A DNA stretch of 64,000 nt from Capniomyces stellatus (taxonomy: Eukaryota; Kickxellomycota; Harpellomycetes; Harpellales; Legeriomycetaceae). A program made the position numbers and the translations under genes. The stretch is taken from positions 223,569 through 287,568 of the forward strand of contig LUVW01000015.1 of NCBI GenBank assembly GCA_001661515.1, written 5' to 3'. Position 1 is the stretch's first letter. The number at the start of each line of letters is the position of its first letter. Shown piece after piece: positions 28,529-41,259 of this stretch. Below the pieces are notes generated by a model. The model was not told the origin of the DNA. It was given only the letters and a program-made list of their open reading frames with translations, and did not search any database.

Positions 28529-31500
28529 ATGGCAAAGATAATAAAAGCAGGGAGAAGGGGTCCGTTGAAGAGAAAGGCAGCAATAGCAGCAATCACAGAA
28601 ATAAAGGGCAGAACACGAAAAGCAGCCAGCAAGGCAGTAAAGTTTGCCGATATAACAGATGAGGAAACAACAGAGATAGATCCGAAGCCGGGGCGAATGA
28701 AAAAGCGTAGTGATAGCGTAGAAAGCTGGGAAAGTTCGAATGGGGAGTTTGAAGGAGAGAGTATTGGTATGGAGGTTGAAGAAAATAGGTTAGCTAGCCA
28801 ACGAGGAACTGATACAGGGAATGGTTCGGTAAGAGTGACGAGAAATGGAGCGAATAGGATGAGCAGCAGGAGTCAGAATACAGATATGATTGAAAACGAA
28901 GAGATTGATGGTAGCGTGACATTAAATGAGCTGAAAACTTTACAAAACAGACGAGTGGTTCCGCAAAAGAAGCCGGTATTGGCACATGGCGTTGGTTCTC
29001 CATTGATGATAGGTAGGCCACCAATACATCTAAACAGCATACCATACAATGGTAATGGTGGGTCGACAGCAGGGTTAAGATCAGGTAGAAATACAATGAA
29101 CAGCAGTAGTGCTGTTAATGGAGGTGGAAAGGGATTGGTGGATGGTGGGGTTGTTGGAGTGCAATTGGGTGTTGAGGGAGATGGTGTTGTGGGATCGAAT
29201 GGGGCGAATCCAGCGCTTTTCAGCCCTAAAGGAGGGAGTCTGCAGCAGAATGGAATTGGCAGAGATTTCAATTATACGCCAAAGAGAATGGGTATATTTA
29301 GCCCAACAGGAGGAGCAGGAGAGTTTCTGAGAGGAACAGCGACAAAGACACCGTTTACAAACAGAAAGACCATAGCAGAGTACAGTCCGCTACACGACCC
29401 GATAGAGGTAAGTATAGATAAAAGGATAAATAAGAGGATAAATACTAGTATAAATAAAAGGATGTAGGAGGGGGGGGAATAGAGGCGTAAAAGGAAAAAG
29501 AAAAGAATAGAGAAGGAATAGATGTAGTAGCTAAATTGATTGGATAATGGAACAAATAGACGTTTCTAAAGCTGAAGCCGGTGGTAGAGGGAGACACAGA
29601 GGCGGCTCTGATGGAAATGAATGGGCAGGATAAGACGGGATCAAAAACCAACAACCAGTTGGTTACAGTTGAAATGAAGGTGTTGGGAGATAAGGAGATA
29701 GAGATCATCAAGCAGACAGCGGATTTGAAGAGCAAAAGAGAAAGGTACTTGTTTGCAGGAGTGCTGACGGATAAATTAGGAGATGACGGGCTGTACAATA
29801 GGACAGCAAAAGAGCTGACGAAGAAGGTGATTGGGGGGAAGAACTCACTGTTGTTTACATACGGGACAACGGGATCAGGAAAGACATATGCAATGCAAGG
29901 GACGGGGACGCAGCCAGGGCTGGTTTTTAGGTCGCTGAGCGAGATAGTAAAGAAGATTGAGGCGTTGAACAGGCGTGGAATATATAGCAGAAACAAAGGA
30001 ACAGGGGTGATCTACGAGGATGGATACTCATTGAAGCCAAAGTATGCAACGCAGGTGGAATGGAGCAAAGACCCGCGGGTGGTGCAGCCAAATATCAGGG
30101 AAATTGTAGGAGAGGAAAAATGGATATCGACAATCAATGGGTGGTTTGTAAAGGAGGAGGGGGAGGCACTGGATACAGACTCAGAGGACGAGGAAGTGGA
30201 CGAGTTTGACGACAGTAGGATGTACAGGTACAGTTTGTACCTATCGTACTTTGAAGTGTACAATGAACAGGTGGTTGATCTGCTGGACTTGGATACACTG
30301 ACAAAGGCGTCAGAGGATGAGGAGGCAGGAAAACTGCAGAAGGGGGCAAAGTCGCGTCGGGGTAGGGGCAGGGGTCGAGGGGGCGCGTACAGGCTGAATG
30401 CAGAGACAGGCAGAGGGGGGAATAAGCAGACGTATGAGGAGATAGCAGGGGTGGAGAAGAAGGCGTTGGGGCTGAGAAGCGAGACGGGAAAGGGAATAAA
30501 CACGTTTGTTGATGGGCTGACAGAAATCAGAGTGGCAACGATAGAGGATGTGGTGAGGGTGTTGGTGCACGCGCAAATGAGAAGGAGTGTGCATGCAACA
30601 GGACTAAACAGCGCAAGTTCGCGCAGTCATGCAATATGTGTAGGCAGGCTGGTGAAGTGGAAGAGCACGCATGACCTGGTGCCCTTGGAGCCTATTCCTT
30701 TGGCGGCAGAGATAACGTTGAGCACGCTGACTATGGTGGATTTGGCGGGGTCTGAGAGGGCAAAGTCGACGAGGAATGTTGGGGACAGGCTGGTGGAGTC
30801 AAGCAGCATAAATCTGTCGTTGATGGCGCTGAAGAGGTGTATGGATGTGCTGAGGTTCAACTCGGAGGTAACAATTGAGCAGATGCAGTTGGTTCCATAC
30901 AACGAAAGCAAGCTGACAAGGCTGATGCAGCCGTCGCTTGAGGGCGGAGCAAAGACTGTGATGCTGGTGTGTGTGGACCCGCAGCAGCTGAGCGGGGCAG
31001 TTCGGGGTGTGGGAACGGGGGAGACTCTGAGTGTGCTGGAGTTTGCACACGTGGCGAGCACGATTATTCTGAGCGCAAAGCAGAACAAAACAATAACAAA
31101 GGCAGCAAACGCCAGTTCAAATGGGCTCGAAACAACGCCTGGGTTTATGTCGCCAACAAAAAGCAGGGGACAGCAGGGGCTGGGAGTGATGACGCCAACA
31201 ATGATGCAAAACAGCAAGCTGAGAGGCGAGAGTAAGCTCCTGCTAGCCAGTGCCAGGAAGAACGCTTTAGACTTTTTTGAGGCTGAGGCAAGGCCTGTGA
31301 AGGCAAGCAACTTTGGAAATGGTAGGTATGGGCTAGGTCACAGCCGAGGTAACAGCTCGGACGAAGGAGGTGGCAGAAGAGGAAGGGAAAGCGGTGAGGG
31401 TGAGCCTGATGAGGACGATTGCCACATCGACTTGTCGCAACTGATTCTGGCAACCAACTCGGCAAGAACATCAATGGTTGGGGTGGAGACCAAGCACCAG

Positions 31501-34500
31501 AACAGCAACCAATTCCAAGTCCAAGCTCAGATCCAAGCCCAACTCCAATCCCAACTCCAAACCCAGGCCCAAGCCCAGACTCAGACCGAAGCTATAGGAA
31601 TGGTATCGGGAAATTCCAGGGAAAAAGAGGTAAATCCGTTTTCAATGGTAGGCGTCAAAAGAACTGCTGAGGCAGCTGTACAGACCGATGTTTTGCCTAG
31701 TGATCGGAACTCGGGAAGACTGGACGAGTTTGGGTCAAGTTATACCAAAAGAATGAAGGTGGATGAGGATGGCGGCTGGAGAGCAGCATTCAGTAAGCAT
31801 AGGTTCGGCAGCAATAGCAACTTTAATAGCAACGGTCACGTGGTGTATAGCTTCAGCAAGTCGTTTGGCAAGATTGTTGGGCGAGCCAGGAGCAGAAGTT
31901 TCTCAGATCTGAATGAGTTTAGCCGGGAGCTACCAGGAAGTGAACCAAACACGATTGCTACCAAAAACTCTATTGATAGTGGCAGCAGTAATGCTGGAAA
32001 CAATAATAGTAACAGTAACAGTGGTGGTGAAACCGAGGTTGAAGGTTTGATTCTCAAGCAAGTGCCTGTGATTTTAAAGCAAGCCAAATTGCAAAAGGAA
32101 AAGGCAGAGAATGAGCTTGAAGTGATGAAGAGCGCAATTTTGAAGCAGGAAAACAGGATAGCCAAGTTGTTAAGCGAGCAAGATAACAACAAAAGAACGT
32201 TTATCAAGTATTCAGAGGAGCTGCGAAAGACAGCAGAAATGGCCCGGAAGGTGGCAAACGAAGCGACCCAAAAGGCATCGCGTGTGGAAATTGAGACGAG
32301 ACGAGAGGTGTCGCAGTTCTACATGGACAGGGTTGAGCAGGTGTATGTGAAGTTTGGTGAACAGATGAGAGACAACAAAATCCTGGCTGAGGAAAAGTCT
32401 ATAGAAAAGATAAACCTGATGGCCAAACATCTTGACCAGCCAGAGGCCAAACTGCTGAACCAGAGAATTGTCAATGGCGCCGGTAGCAACCGTACAGTTG
32501 CCACTGTTGGTTCCGGCAGTGGGCCTGGTGCGCAAGAGCACTTGCGACAGCAGGAGATAATCAAAGAAATGGCTGCCCAAAGCGAAATGATAACCAGAGA
32601 ACGCGACATGCTGCTGAACCAGCTAAGGGAACTAAAAACCAACGAGGTCAAAACCATTTCCCAGGCATCGCTGTACAGCCACAACATCATAGACAGCGTG
32701 CTTGAGCTAGAGAATACAGACCAGAGCGAGAGCGGGCGTGTTGACAGCACGAGCGATGCTGGTACTGGTGCTAAGGACCAAATGATTGAGTGTGTAGAAC
32801 ATATTGTACACGGTACAGATGATGCACATAATGTACATAGCATACAAGAAACTGAGGGCGATGCGGATTTGTTTGAAAAGTACGACATTGCATTCTCGTC
32901 GCCAAAGGAAAAGATTTCGCATCTAGAGAGCATCAACAAGATCAACAGCTGTGCATCGTCGTTTAAAACAGTGAACAGCGACTTTGGCGAGAGTGTTGAG
33001 GATTTAGAAGCACAGCCACGTGAACAGAGCAAAAACAAGGGCCAGCGAAATGTATTTGAGAGGATAATGAAGCCGTTTAGTAAAAACAACAGAAAATCGC
33101 CGGTACTGAAAAAGAAGACCCAGTTTTTAAAGAGAAATAAGGAGACGGCGATATTGATGAAGGGTACGGAGCCGATGGCAGGAGTAAGGAGAACTGAGAA
33201 CAAGCAGCCATTTACTAACGGGTCAGCGGAAACGGGCTATACAGCGGCTTTGTATGGCTACGACAGGGCACCTGAGGTGCCGATTGATGTGGTGAAGAGG
33301 AACAATCGGGTGTCGAATCTGGGATTTGCAGACAAGGCGAATATGGAGATTGAGAAGGTTATAACCAAATCGGGGTACAATAGAAGGCATAAGCGGTCGT
33401 CTTCGCTGATCAAGTTGCCATCCCAAGGAGCAGCAGCAGCAGCGGCGGCGGCAGCGGCAAATGTTCCAGGCGTAGCAGCAAGAGGTGGAGGCAAACGGCA
33501 CTCACGATCCAATAGCCACGAAATCAAAACAAATGGTAGTGGCAGTACGGGCGTGGAGGAAGACAGTTATATGATGGACTTTAGTGAAGAGGCGAAACTG
33601 GTTTTGAACCCAAACATGAGTCCTTCATTTGGATACAAAAGCAGCAATGCAAACGGTGCAATAGCCAATGGGTTGATTGCTGAAAAACTGGCCAATAAGG
33701 GCTCGAATGTCACAGTCAACAACGTTTATGGGCCCAATGGCACAAGCAACTCAAATAGAGCAACAGGAGCAAACATTCCAAAGTTTTCGTTTGAAAACGT
33801 CAACCAAAAGACATCAGGATTTGCTGGTAAAAGCGGAGGCAGGGCTGCGGGTGCAAATGGCGGGTTGGGTGCAGGAGAGGCAAAGAGGAGCGATTCGGTC
33901 CAAGGAAATTCAGTGTCATCAAGAGCATCGACGTCAAACAGCAACACAAACACATACTCTAACCTATCAGTATCATCAACGTTGCAGTCGATATACAGGC
34001 CCAGTTCAACTGAGTTTGCGATTTCATCAAGCCCAAGAAACTCGGTTCTGAGTGGGCGGGAAAAGTCGGTGAGTAAAGGGTCAGCCAAGCCGAGGGGCAA
34101 GACGGGCAAGCTGGTCAAGGTGGGCAAGCGAAAGAGCAGCTTGAGTGTGAACAGGAAACTGTCAATAGTTCACCGAAGCAGTGCCAAGAATATGGCGTAT
34201 AATGGTGCAGTGGGGAATATGGGTGGAGGCGATGGGGGAGGAGTGTTTAGCTACAGCGCGAGCTATGGGGGAGGTTTGTCAAGTGTTTCGGTACTGTTGC
34301 CTGTCCAAACCAAGGTTAATGCTGATATGGATATGTGTTCAACTGACAAGCGGTCAGAGTTTTATGGTGGTGGTGGTGGTAGGGGAGAAGCGGTGATGAT
34401 GGAGACTGAATCCGGCGAGATGTTTGGTAGCAATAAGGGCAGTAATGTTGCGAGTAGTTTTGGGGGAGGTGGCGGATTGTCGAGTTTGTTCCAGTTTGGG

Positions 34501-34707
34501 AACAATTCGAGGGTTGATCAAGTGATTAGCAATTTGAACGACTATACTAAGAGTAGAGGTGCAGGTGGGGGAAATGTTGGTGGTGTGGATGGCAAGTTGG
34601 TGGGCAAGGAGAAAGAGCTGGGGAAGGAGAAAAAGTCCAAGAATGAAGGGTTTATACTATCGCCATTGCGGATTTTGTCCAAATTTAGGAACAAAAAGCA
34701 GCAGTAG
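28529..34707 (+). CDS. Kinesin-6-like motor protein, 2008 residues
   Basis: Microtubule motor expected at the spindle midzone or cytokinesis site. Two exons, 28529-29407 and 29560-34707, join in phase 0. The basic, low-complexity N-terminus (293 residues) precedes a motor domain at about 294-790. It shows GTTGSGKT (about 395-402), SSRSHA as switch I, DLAGSER as switch II and VPYNESKLTRLMQ. A large acidic insertion (DTDSEDEEVDEFDD, then a basic Arg/Gly block) interrupts the motor in the place typical of kinesin-6 (MKLP/KIF20, fission yeast Klp9). A coiled coil covers roughly 1125-1255. The rest is disordered, with Gln-rich, poly-Ala and Gly-rich tracts and a basic C-terminus. Subfamily assignment rests on the motor wording and insertion. 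Confidence 0.9.
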
Positions 34708-35368
34708 AGTTTTTTTTATTTATTTCTTATTTAATATTTACGTACTACTAATCAAAATCAAGCTATACTTTTTATCTATTTACTTTATTTTTTTGACAAC
34801 TTTTTATTCTTTTTGTTTTTTATTGGTACTATTTTTTCCCTTTTTTTTACATATTTATTTGGTTTATTTGAGAATAAATAAATTGATTCGAGAATCAAAA
34901 GGTAATAGAATTTAATAGAACAAAATAAAATAAAAATTAAAGGAACTGTAAAAATAAAATATAACCAAGATGATAGTAAATAAAGCGGATCAATCAAAAC
35001 TATTTATTGCAAAATAGGAAAAAAAAAAAGCAAAAGCAATAGCAAAAGCAAAAAAAAAAGAAAAGAAAATCGCTAGTTTTAATAATAAATCAGAGCTAAA
35101 TAAATAAATAATCAAGTTAAATTGAAATATTTTGGAATGAAGGGAAGGAAAAAAAAACACATATACTTGAAGGTTTAGTTTAAAAGCCAGTAAGGAAGTA
35201 AAAAAAAAAAAACTGAAAGAGTAGAAAATCAGAAATAGTTTAAATTTGTAATCTTGAATCAGAAAATAAAATAAGAAAACTAGAATAAAATAAGCAGATT
35301 CAAGTTATACACCAACGACAGCAATACCAAAGTACAAACAAACGTTTCAAATCAACATATAATACACA
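34708..35368. other. Intergenic, kinesin to CCT4
   Basis: A/T-rich with several A-runs and an AGCAAA repeat near 35030. No gene. Confidence 0.5.
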
Positions 35369-37998
35369 ATGTCAGCTGCCACTGCTTCATCTGCGTCAAG
35401 ACCAGTAGAATCTTCATACAAAAACAATGAAAAACCAATGCAAGTTCGTCTCAGCAACATTGTAGCAGCTAGAGGTATGTATATCAAAAAGAAAAAGAAA
35501 AAGAAAAAGAAAAGAAACAGAAAAAGAAAGAAAGAACAGAAATAATAAGAAAAAAAAAAGTCCGGCAACGATTCCAGTGATATTCTTGATTGCTTAATCG
35601 CAACTACACTTGGATTACTGGTTGTGATTACTGATATACTAATCCAAGATTATTTTATTAATTATTGCTATTATCTTTATTTTTGATTTATTTAGCTGTT
35701 GCCGATGCCATCAGAACAAGTTTGGGTCCCCGTGGACTTGACAAAATGATTGAGACTGGACGCAAAGAAGTTGTAATCTCCAACGACGGTGCTACAATAA
35801 TGAAACATATTGCTGTTTTACATCCAGCAGCCCAAATGGTAAATTCAGCTATGCCAATGTATACATTTGTGACTACTGTTAACGCAACACTTACAACACA
35901 ATCTCGCTGCTTGTTTGTTTGTTTGTTTATTTTCCATTTTAACATATATTGGGTCGCTATTAATCTGTTTTTTTTTAGCTTGTCAACCTATCAATGTCCC
36001 AAGACTCTGAGGCTGGAGATGGAACCACTTCAGTTGTTGTGTTTGCTGGAAGTTTGTTGTCCGCTTGCGAAAGATTATTATCAAAAGGTAAATAACACCA
36101 CTGCTTGTACAAGCCTTCCATTTTATAAATACGGCAGTTTTTGTTACTGTTGATGCTGTTGGCGCAGCTAAACTAACAGTTGATTAAATCCCTTACTATC
36201 CCACTTGCAATAAATCAAGGTGTCCATCCAAGCAGAATTGTCCAAGGTTTCCGCAACGCCTCAAAGGCAGCCGTAGAGATCCTGGAGTCGATTTCAATTC
36301 CTGTTTCTTTGGAAGACCGGGAATCGTTGTTGAAGAGTGCATCCACTTCGCTTGGATCAAAGGTAAGTCTAGCTAGATGAATCAAACTCCTTCCAAGTAT
36401 GCTATACTACCATTAACACAAGTGTAGCTTTTAACAATAACACAAACTATGATTGAACTCAAATCTAGATTGTCAGTCAGTACTCCTCGGTCCTTTCGCC
36501 AATTGCTGTGGATTCGGTTCTTAAAGTTGTTGACCCCAAAAACGAACAAAACACCACTTTGGATGATATCAGAATCGTCAAAAAAGTAGGTGGAACCATC
36601 GAAGACACCATGCTATCAACAGGCCTTGTCCTCAACCAAAACGTCATTACTTCAGCCAATGGCCCAAGACGCATTGAAAAGGCCAAAATTGCTTTGATTC
36701 AGTTCCAGCTATCACCACCTAAACCAGATGTAATTATCAACATTTTATTACCACATTAGTATTGACCCTGACTGTGTGTATTAAACTTAAAAAAAAAGAA
36801 ATGTTTTGATTTGTCATTGTTGTCAAAATTTGTTATGGTTGTCAAAATTTGTTATGGTTGTCAAAATTTGTTATGGTTGTCAAAATTTGTTGTGATTATT
36901 ATAACTGTGTGTTTGTAGATGGACAATCAAGTGGTTGTCAACGACTACCGCCAAATGGATCAGATTCTTAAAGAGGAACGAACTTATCTTTTGGGCCTTG
37001 TTAAAAAAATCAAAAAGGCTGGATGCAATGTTTTGTTGATCCAAAAGTCCATCTTGAGAGATGCTGTCAACAACTTGTCACTCCACTTTTTGGCCAAGTT
37101 GAAGATTATGGCTGTTAAAGAAATAGAACGTGACGAGGTTGAGTTTTTGTGCAAGGTAAGCTGAATCATCTAGTTATTTTAAACCATAATATAATATATT
37201 GTACTGCGTTAAAATGTGTTCTAATAAATGAAATGGCGGTGATAAATAAAATAGACTTTGGGTTGTAAGCCAATTGCTGATATCGAGTCATTCACTGAGG
37301 ACAAGTTGGGATCAGCTGATTTGATTGAAGAAACAGAAATCAATGGAGCCAAGTTTATGCAAGTAACAGGAATTAAGAACCAGGGAAGGACAGCCTCGAT
37401 AGTTTGTTTCGGATCAAACAACTTGATCCTGGAGGAGACAGAACGATCGCTTCACGATGCGCAGTGTGTGATTAGGTGTTTGGTGAAAAAGAAGTCGTTG
37501 GTAGCTGGTGGCGGATCACCCGAAATAGAAATCAGTCAAAGGCTGATGGAATTGTCAAAACTGCAGACTGGATTTGAGTCGTTGTGCTACAGCTCTTTTG
37601 CCGAGGCAATTGAAGTCATTCCAACAACTCTTGCGGAAAACGCTGGGCTTAACCCCATTGCCATTGTTACCGAACTGCGTAAACGACATGCTGACGGCGA
37701 AAAACACGCTGGAATTAATGTGCGCAAAGGTACCATCACCAACATTGTTGACGAGAATGTCCTGCAGCCTCTCTTGGTTTCTACCAGCATCATCGAACTT
37801 GCAACCGAAACTGTTTGTATGATCATGAAGATTGATGATATCGTAAGTAGCCCTCTCATTCAATACCCCCTCCTTTTTTCTATCATTGTTACTGCTATTG
37901 CCCATTATTCTTGTCTGGTCCTTTATTATTGCTATAGATGGAATGCCGCTAAACTTTTGCTTTATTTTTATCTGTTTACTTAGGTGCAAACCCGCTAA
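35369..37998 (+). CDS. CCT4: CCT/TRiC chaperonin delta subunit
   Basis: Subunit of the cytosolic eight-membered chaperonin that folds actin and tubulin. Eight exons (35369-35474, 35696-35838, 35979-36087, 36220-36362, 36469-36729, 36919-37155, 37255-37842, 37984-37998) join to 533 residues with matching phases. The ATPase signatures are present: [33 protein letters not shown] and VAGGGSPE. The delta-specific start ([19 protein letters not shown]) and the KPIADIESF segment favour CCT4 over other subunits. The last exon encodes only VQTR and the stop. The fifth intron contains a 19-base tandem repeat. Confidence 0.96.
36821..36896. repeat. Four tandem 19-bp units in a CCT4 intron
   Basis: Units of TGTCAAAATTTGTTATGGT start at 36821, 36840, 36859 and 36878. 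The last copy diverges at its end. They occupy the 3' half of the intron between exons 5 and 6, close to the acceptor at 36918. Confidence 0.93.
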
Positions 37999-38346
37999 AA
38001 TAAAAATCGCTTATTTACACTTGATAAATTTATTGCTTCCATCTTGGATTTTATTATTTCTTGTTTTATTATCATTTTAAAACAGCCTTTTCTTATCTTT
38101 ACTTTTGCTTTTCTCTTATTTTACTTTACACCACCTATTGTTTTCTTTTCCTTAAATTTTATTTAAAACCAATACAAACAATGATAACCAACATAGTATT
38201 AACGACCGGTTTAGCCGGTAAAGGTTATAACCACTTTTTTTTTTTCCCACCAGAAAACATTGTTTTATTTATATATATATATATTTGTATTGATCTAAAG
38301 GCAAGACATATAAAACGGGACATCAATGTAATTCATCTGACAAAGT
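37999..38346. other. Convergent 3' intergenic
   Basis: 348 bases between CCT4 and the RlmN-like gene, AT-rich, with a short TA repeat at about 38270-38284. No gene. Confidence 0.5.
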
Positions 38347-40245
38347 TTACAAGCTTTCCAAGTTCTTCTTGCTTAAAACATTGCTTTTCAGTTGTCCGCA
38401 AGCTGCCAGTATATCCGACCCTCTCGGTGTTCTGACTGTAGCCGAAACTCCCTTCTGATCCAAGATATTCAAAAACTCTGCTACCCTGTTTGCTCCAGAT
38501 GGCTTGAAAAACGATCCTGGCCAAGGATTAAATGGTCTATTATCACAGCAAGGTGAATACTACATCAGATTGAATCATATTTATTTATGTTATATTTCGT
38601 TTGTTGAAGGCTTACATTAGATTCACATGCGATGGAATTCCTTTTATCAGTTTTGCAAGCCGCAACGCATCTCCGTCAGTATCATTAACATTATCCAACA
38701 GCACATACCTACACATACATATACATATACACACGTACACAGTTATATTTAAACGTCCTAGCTCACACATAAACACATAAACACACACACACATAAACAC
38801 ACGCACACATATAAACCAAACAAAACTATTGCCATATATTCCAAACTCTTACTCAAAAGTCACTCGCCGGTTCTTTTCTTTGCTAACTTCACAGAAATTC
38901 CGAATACTGCTCATCAGCTCGCTAATCGGGTATGTCTTGTTTATTGCCATCAACTTTGACCTCAACAGGTCATTTGTTGCATGCAACGATATCGCCAACT
39001 GCACTCCCAACTCTGATCCCACCTTCTCTATCAATGGTGCTATCCCGCTTGTCGAAACTGTAATCTTGTGTGACCCCAATCCAATTCCATCCTTATCCGT
39101 CAATATCTCTATTGCCTTCTTTACCTGTCTATAATTCAATAACGGCTCACCTATAACCACACAACCACACAATTTCGTTTATTACATTTCTTTACTCTAT
39201 TCTTATTACTAGCAACTTGCTTTTTTTCTTTCTTTACTACCCATCTATTGCTTTTTTTTTTTTTTTTTTTTTTTTTTTTNNNNNTTTTTTTTTTTTTTTG
39301 CTTTGCACTTACCTTGCCCCATAAATACTATATTTGTTATCATTCTTGGTTGGTTTGGTTTCCTCTTAAAATCTGCTAAAAAATGCGCTGCTGTCATGTA
39401 CTGCCCCAGTATCTCCCCGTACTTCAAACTTCCAAGCAGTTTCTGTGTCCCCGTATGGCAGAACTTGCAGCTCAACGAACACCCTATTTGCGACGACACA
39501 CACAACGTCCCCCTTCCTGGCTCTGGAATGAACACTGCTTCAACCACCGTTCCCGCTCTTATTATCTCATTAGCGTCATCTCCCTCACTCTTTACCCTAC
39601 TCGCCTCGTCTTTCTCTACACTCTTTAACACATCTTCTACTAATTTTTCACTCTCTTTATTCCCTAGTTTCTCTAATATGTCTATCTCTCCCTCTATCCT
39701 TTCACCCTCGCTTTTCCCCTCATCATTATCTACTGACTTTGCTCTAGTAGCTCTTTGCTCTGGCCGTTTAAATCCTACCAACAGCTTCTTTGTTCCATCC
39801 ACCGAAGTCTGTGTATTAATCGTTGTCCCATAATTTATAGTATACTTGCTTGATAGCTCATGTCTCATTTTATCCGACAGGTTTGTCATTTCGCTAAATT
39901 CAACCGCACCTAATGAAAAAAAAGAGTTGTTTTTGCTTTTATTTCTACTCACAATCTCGCTTCCCATTTCATTTATCTCTACTTCGTTGTGAAGCCTGCA
40001 TAAACCTGTACAAAGTAAAGCACAATGCATGTATTTCCCTACTCACCTTTCTTATATATCCATTCGTAAATCTGACGTGATATATACGGCTTCACGTTGG
40101 CTATTTCATTTCCTATCTCCTCGTTTATCTCCTCTGCTCGCAACCCCAACAGATTCTTCTTGCTAACCACATTTCTGTCCTTTGAAATTGTCGAGTACAA
40201 CTTTCGGGTAATTCCCCCTATTTTACACCTTTCAATCGTTTTCAT
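38347..40245 (-). CDS. RlmN-like radical SAM RNA methyltransferase
   Basis: Family members methylate C2 of adenosine in 23S rRNA (A2503) and some tRNAs. Five exons (40245-40047, 39909-39313, 39150-38853, 38708-38616, 38536-38347) join to 458 residues with consistent phases. The [4Fe-4S] motif CSLSCKFC is present. The upstream Cys of [10 protein letters not shown] and the Cys of AACGQL match the two extra catalytic cysteines of RlmN. FMGQGEPLLNY and [10 protein letters not shown] also match. An insertion of about 110 acidic/basic residues separates the N-terminal domain from the SAM core. A basic, Ser-containing N-terminus suggests mitochondrial import, so mitochondrial 21S/23S rRNA is the likely target (inference). 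Five N bases lie in a homopolymer in the second intron and do not touch coding sequence. Confidence 0.92.
39252..39299. repeat. Poly-T run with NNNNN gap inside RlmN-like intron
   Basis: T from 39252 to 39279, N at 39280-39284, T from 39285 to 39299. In the sense strand of the host gene this is poly-A. True length is unknown because of the gap. Confidence 0.95.
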
Positions 40246-41259
40246 GCTCTCTGGTTGCTCACTCTTTTTGGTGTTATCTTGTTGATACTTGGTTTCCAGA
40301 TATTAAATTAAGTCATTACTCTGCCTTACTCTATTTCCACTCTTCTAACTATGCGTTTTATACTACTCGGTCTGCTATTGAACCAAACCACTTTTAGTTT
40401 TTTTTTTTTTCAAATCTTGGAAATTTTTTTTTTCAATTCCCAATTCTCGATTTTCACTTATTAATTCTGAAATTCACCCTGATTATTTTTTGGTTGATCC
40501 AACTTTCAATTTGCCAATTTTTTTCAAGTAAAGAAAATATTTATTCAACTTTAACTTCTAAAACCCAAAATCCCACTCAGTTCGACATTTAAACAATAGG
40601 CCGTTCTTGTAACGCTTTTACCTAGTCTTGCTCGCTTGTTTTTTTTTTTTTTTGCTCCGGACATTTTTCAGTACTGCTCTTCCAAGGTTTGTACATTTAT
40701 CCTGTTTGTTCATGCTTTGTATGCTTTTAATATGAATAATCACAGGTTAATATCCAATTGTCATTAATAAAAGTTTTATAATCATCCAATAGAGTCGTAT
40801 TTTCACTAACTATAATATCTTTAAAAAATATTTCGATTTCAAATAAATAAGCAAGTCCACTGAATTTCATGGGTCGACTTAATTTAATTACTTTCAAGGA
40901 AATGGCTAATTTTCAATCACTTAATTTTCCACCTAGTAATTTTCTTCAATAAAATTAATCTGAATTTACGCTTGGTTTTAAACATTTTGGTCACCAATTT
41001 CTAGTGTTATCGTGCTCGGTTCAGAAAAGTTGAGTCGTTTATTCCCTTTATTCAAATCGTTATAAAATTTTATAAAGCATAAATCTAGCTTGGAAATTTT
41101 ACAATCCGAATCTTGCTCCAGCTTACCATCAACGGTGAAGAAGTAGCATCTTGTTTTTTTTTTCTTCATTACGGTTTTCTACATTCGATTTTTTTCAGAG
41201 GAAAACAAACGAGTATTAAAACACGATAACTGAATTGGCAAAATATAAATCGAATCAAA
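40246..41259. other. Divergent intergenic region
   Basis: Promoters of the RlmN-like gene (-) and the SPT small subunit (+). Several T-runs. A 63-codon minus-strand frame at 40978-41169 has no family or splice support. Confidence 0.5.

Noticed and set aside
40978..41169. 63-codon minus-strand frame divergent from the SPT subunit gene
   Set aside because: No family likeness. A possible GTAAGC donor inside it leads to no open downstream exon.
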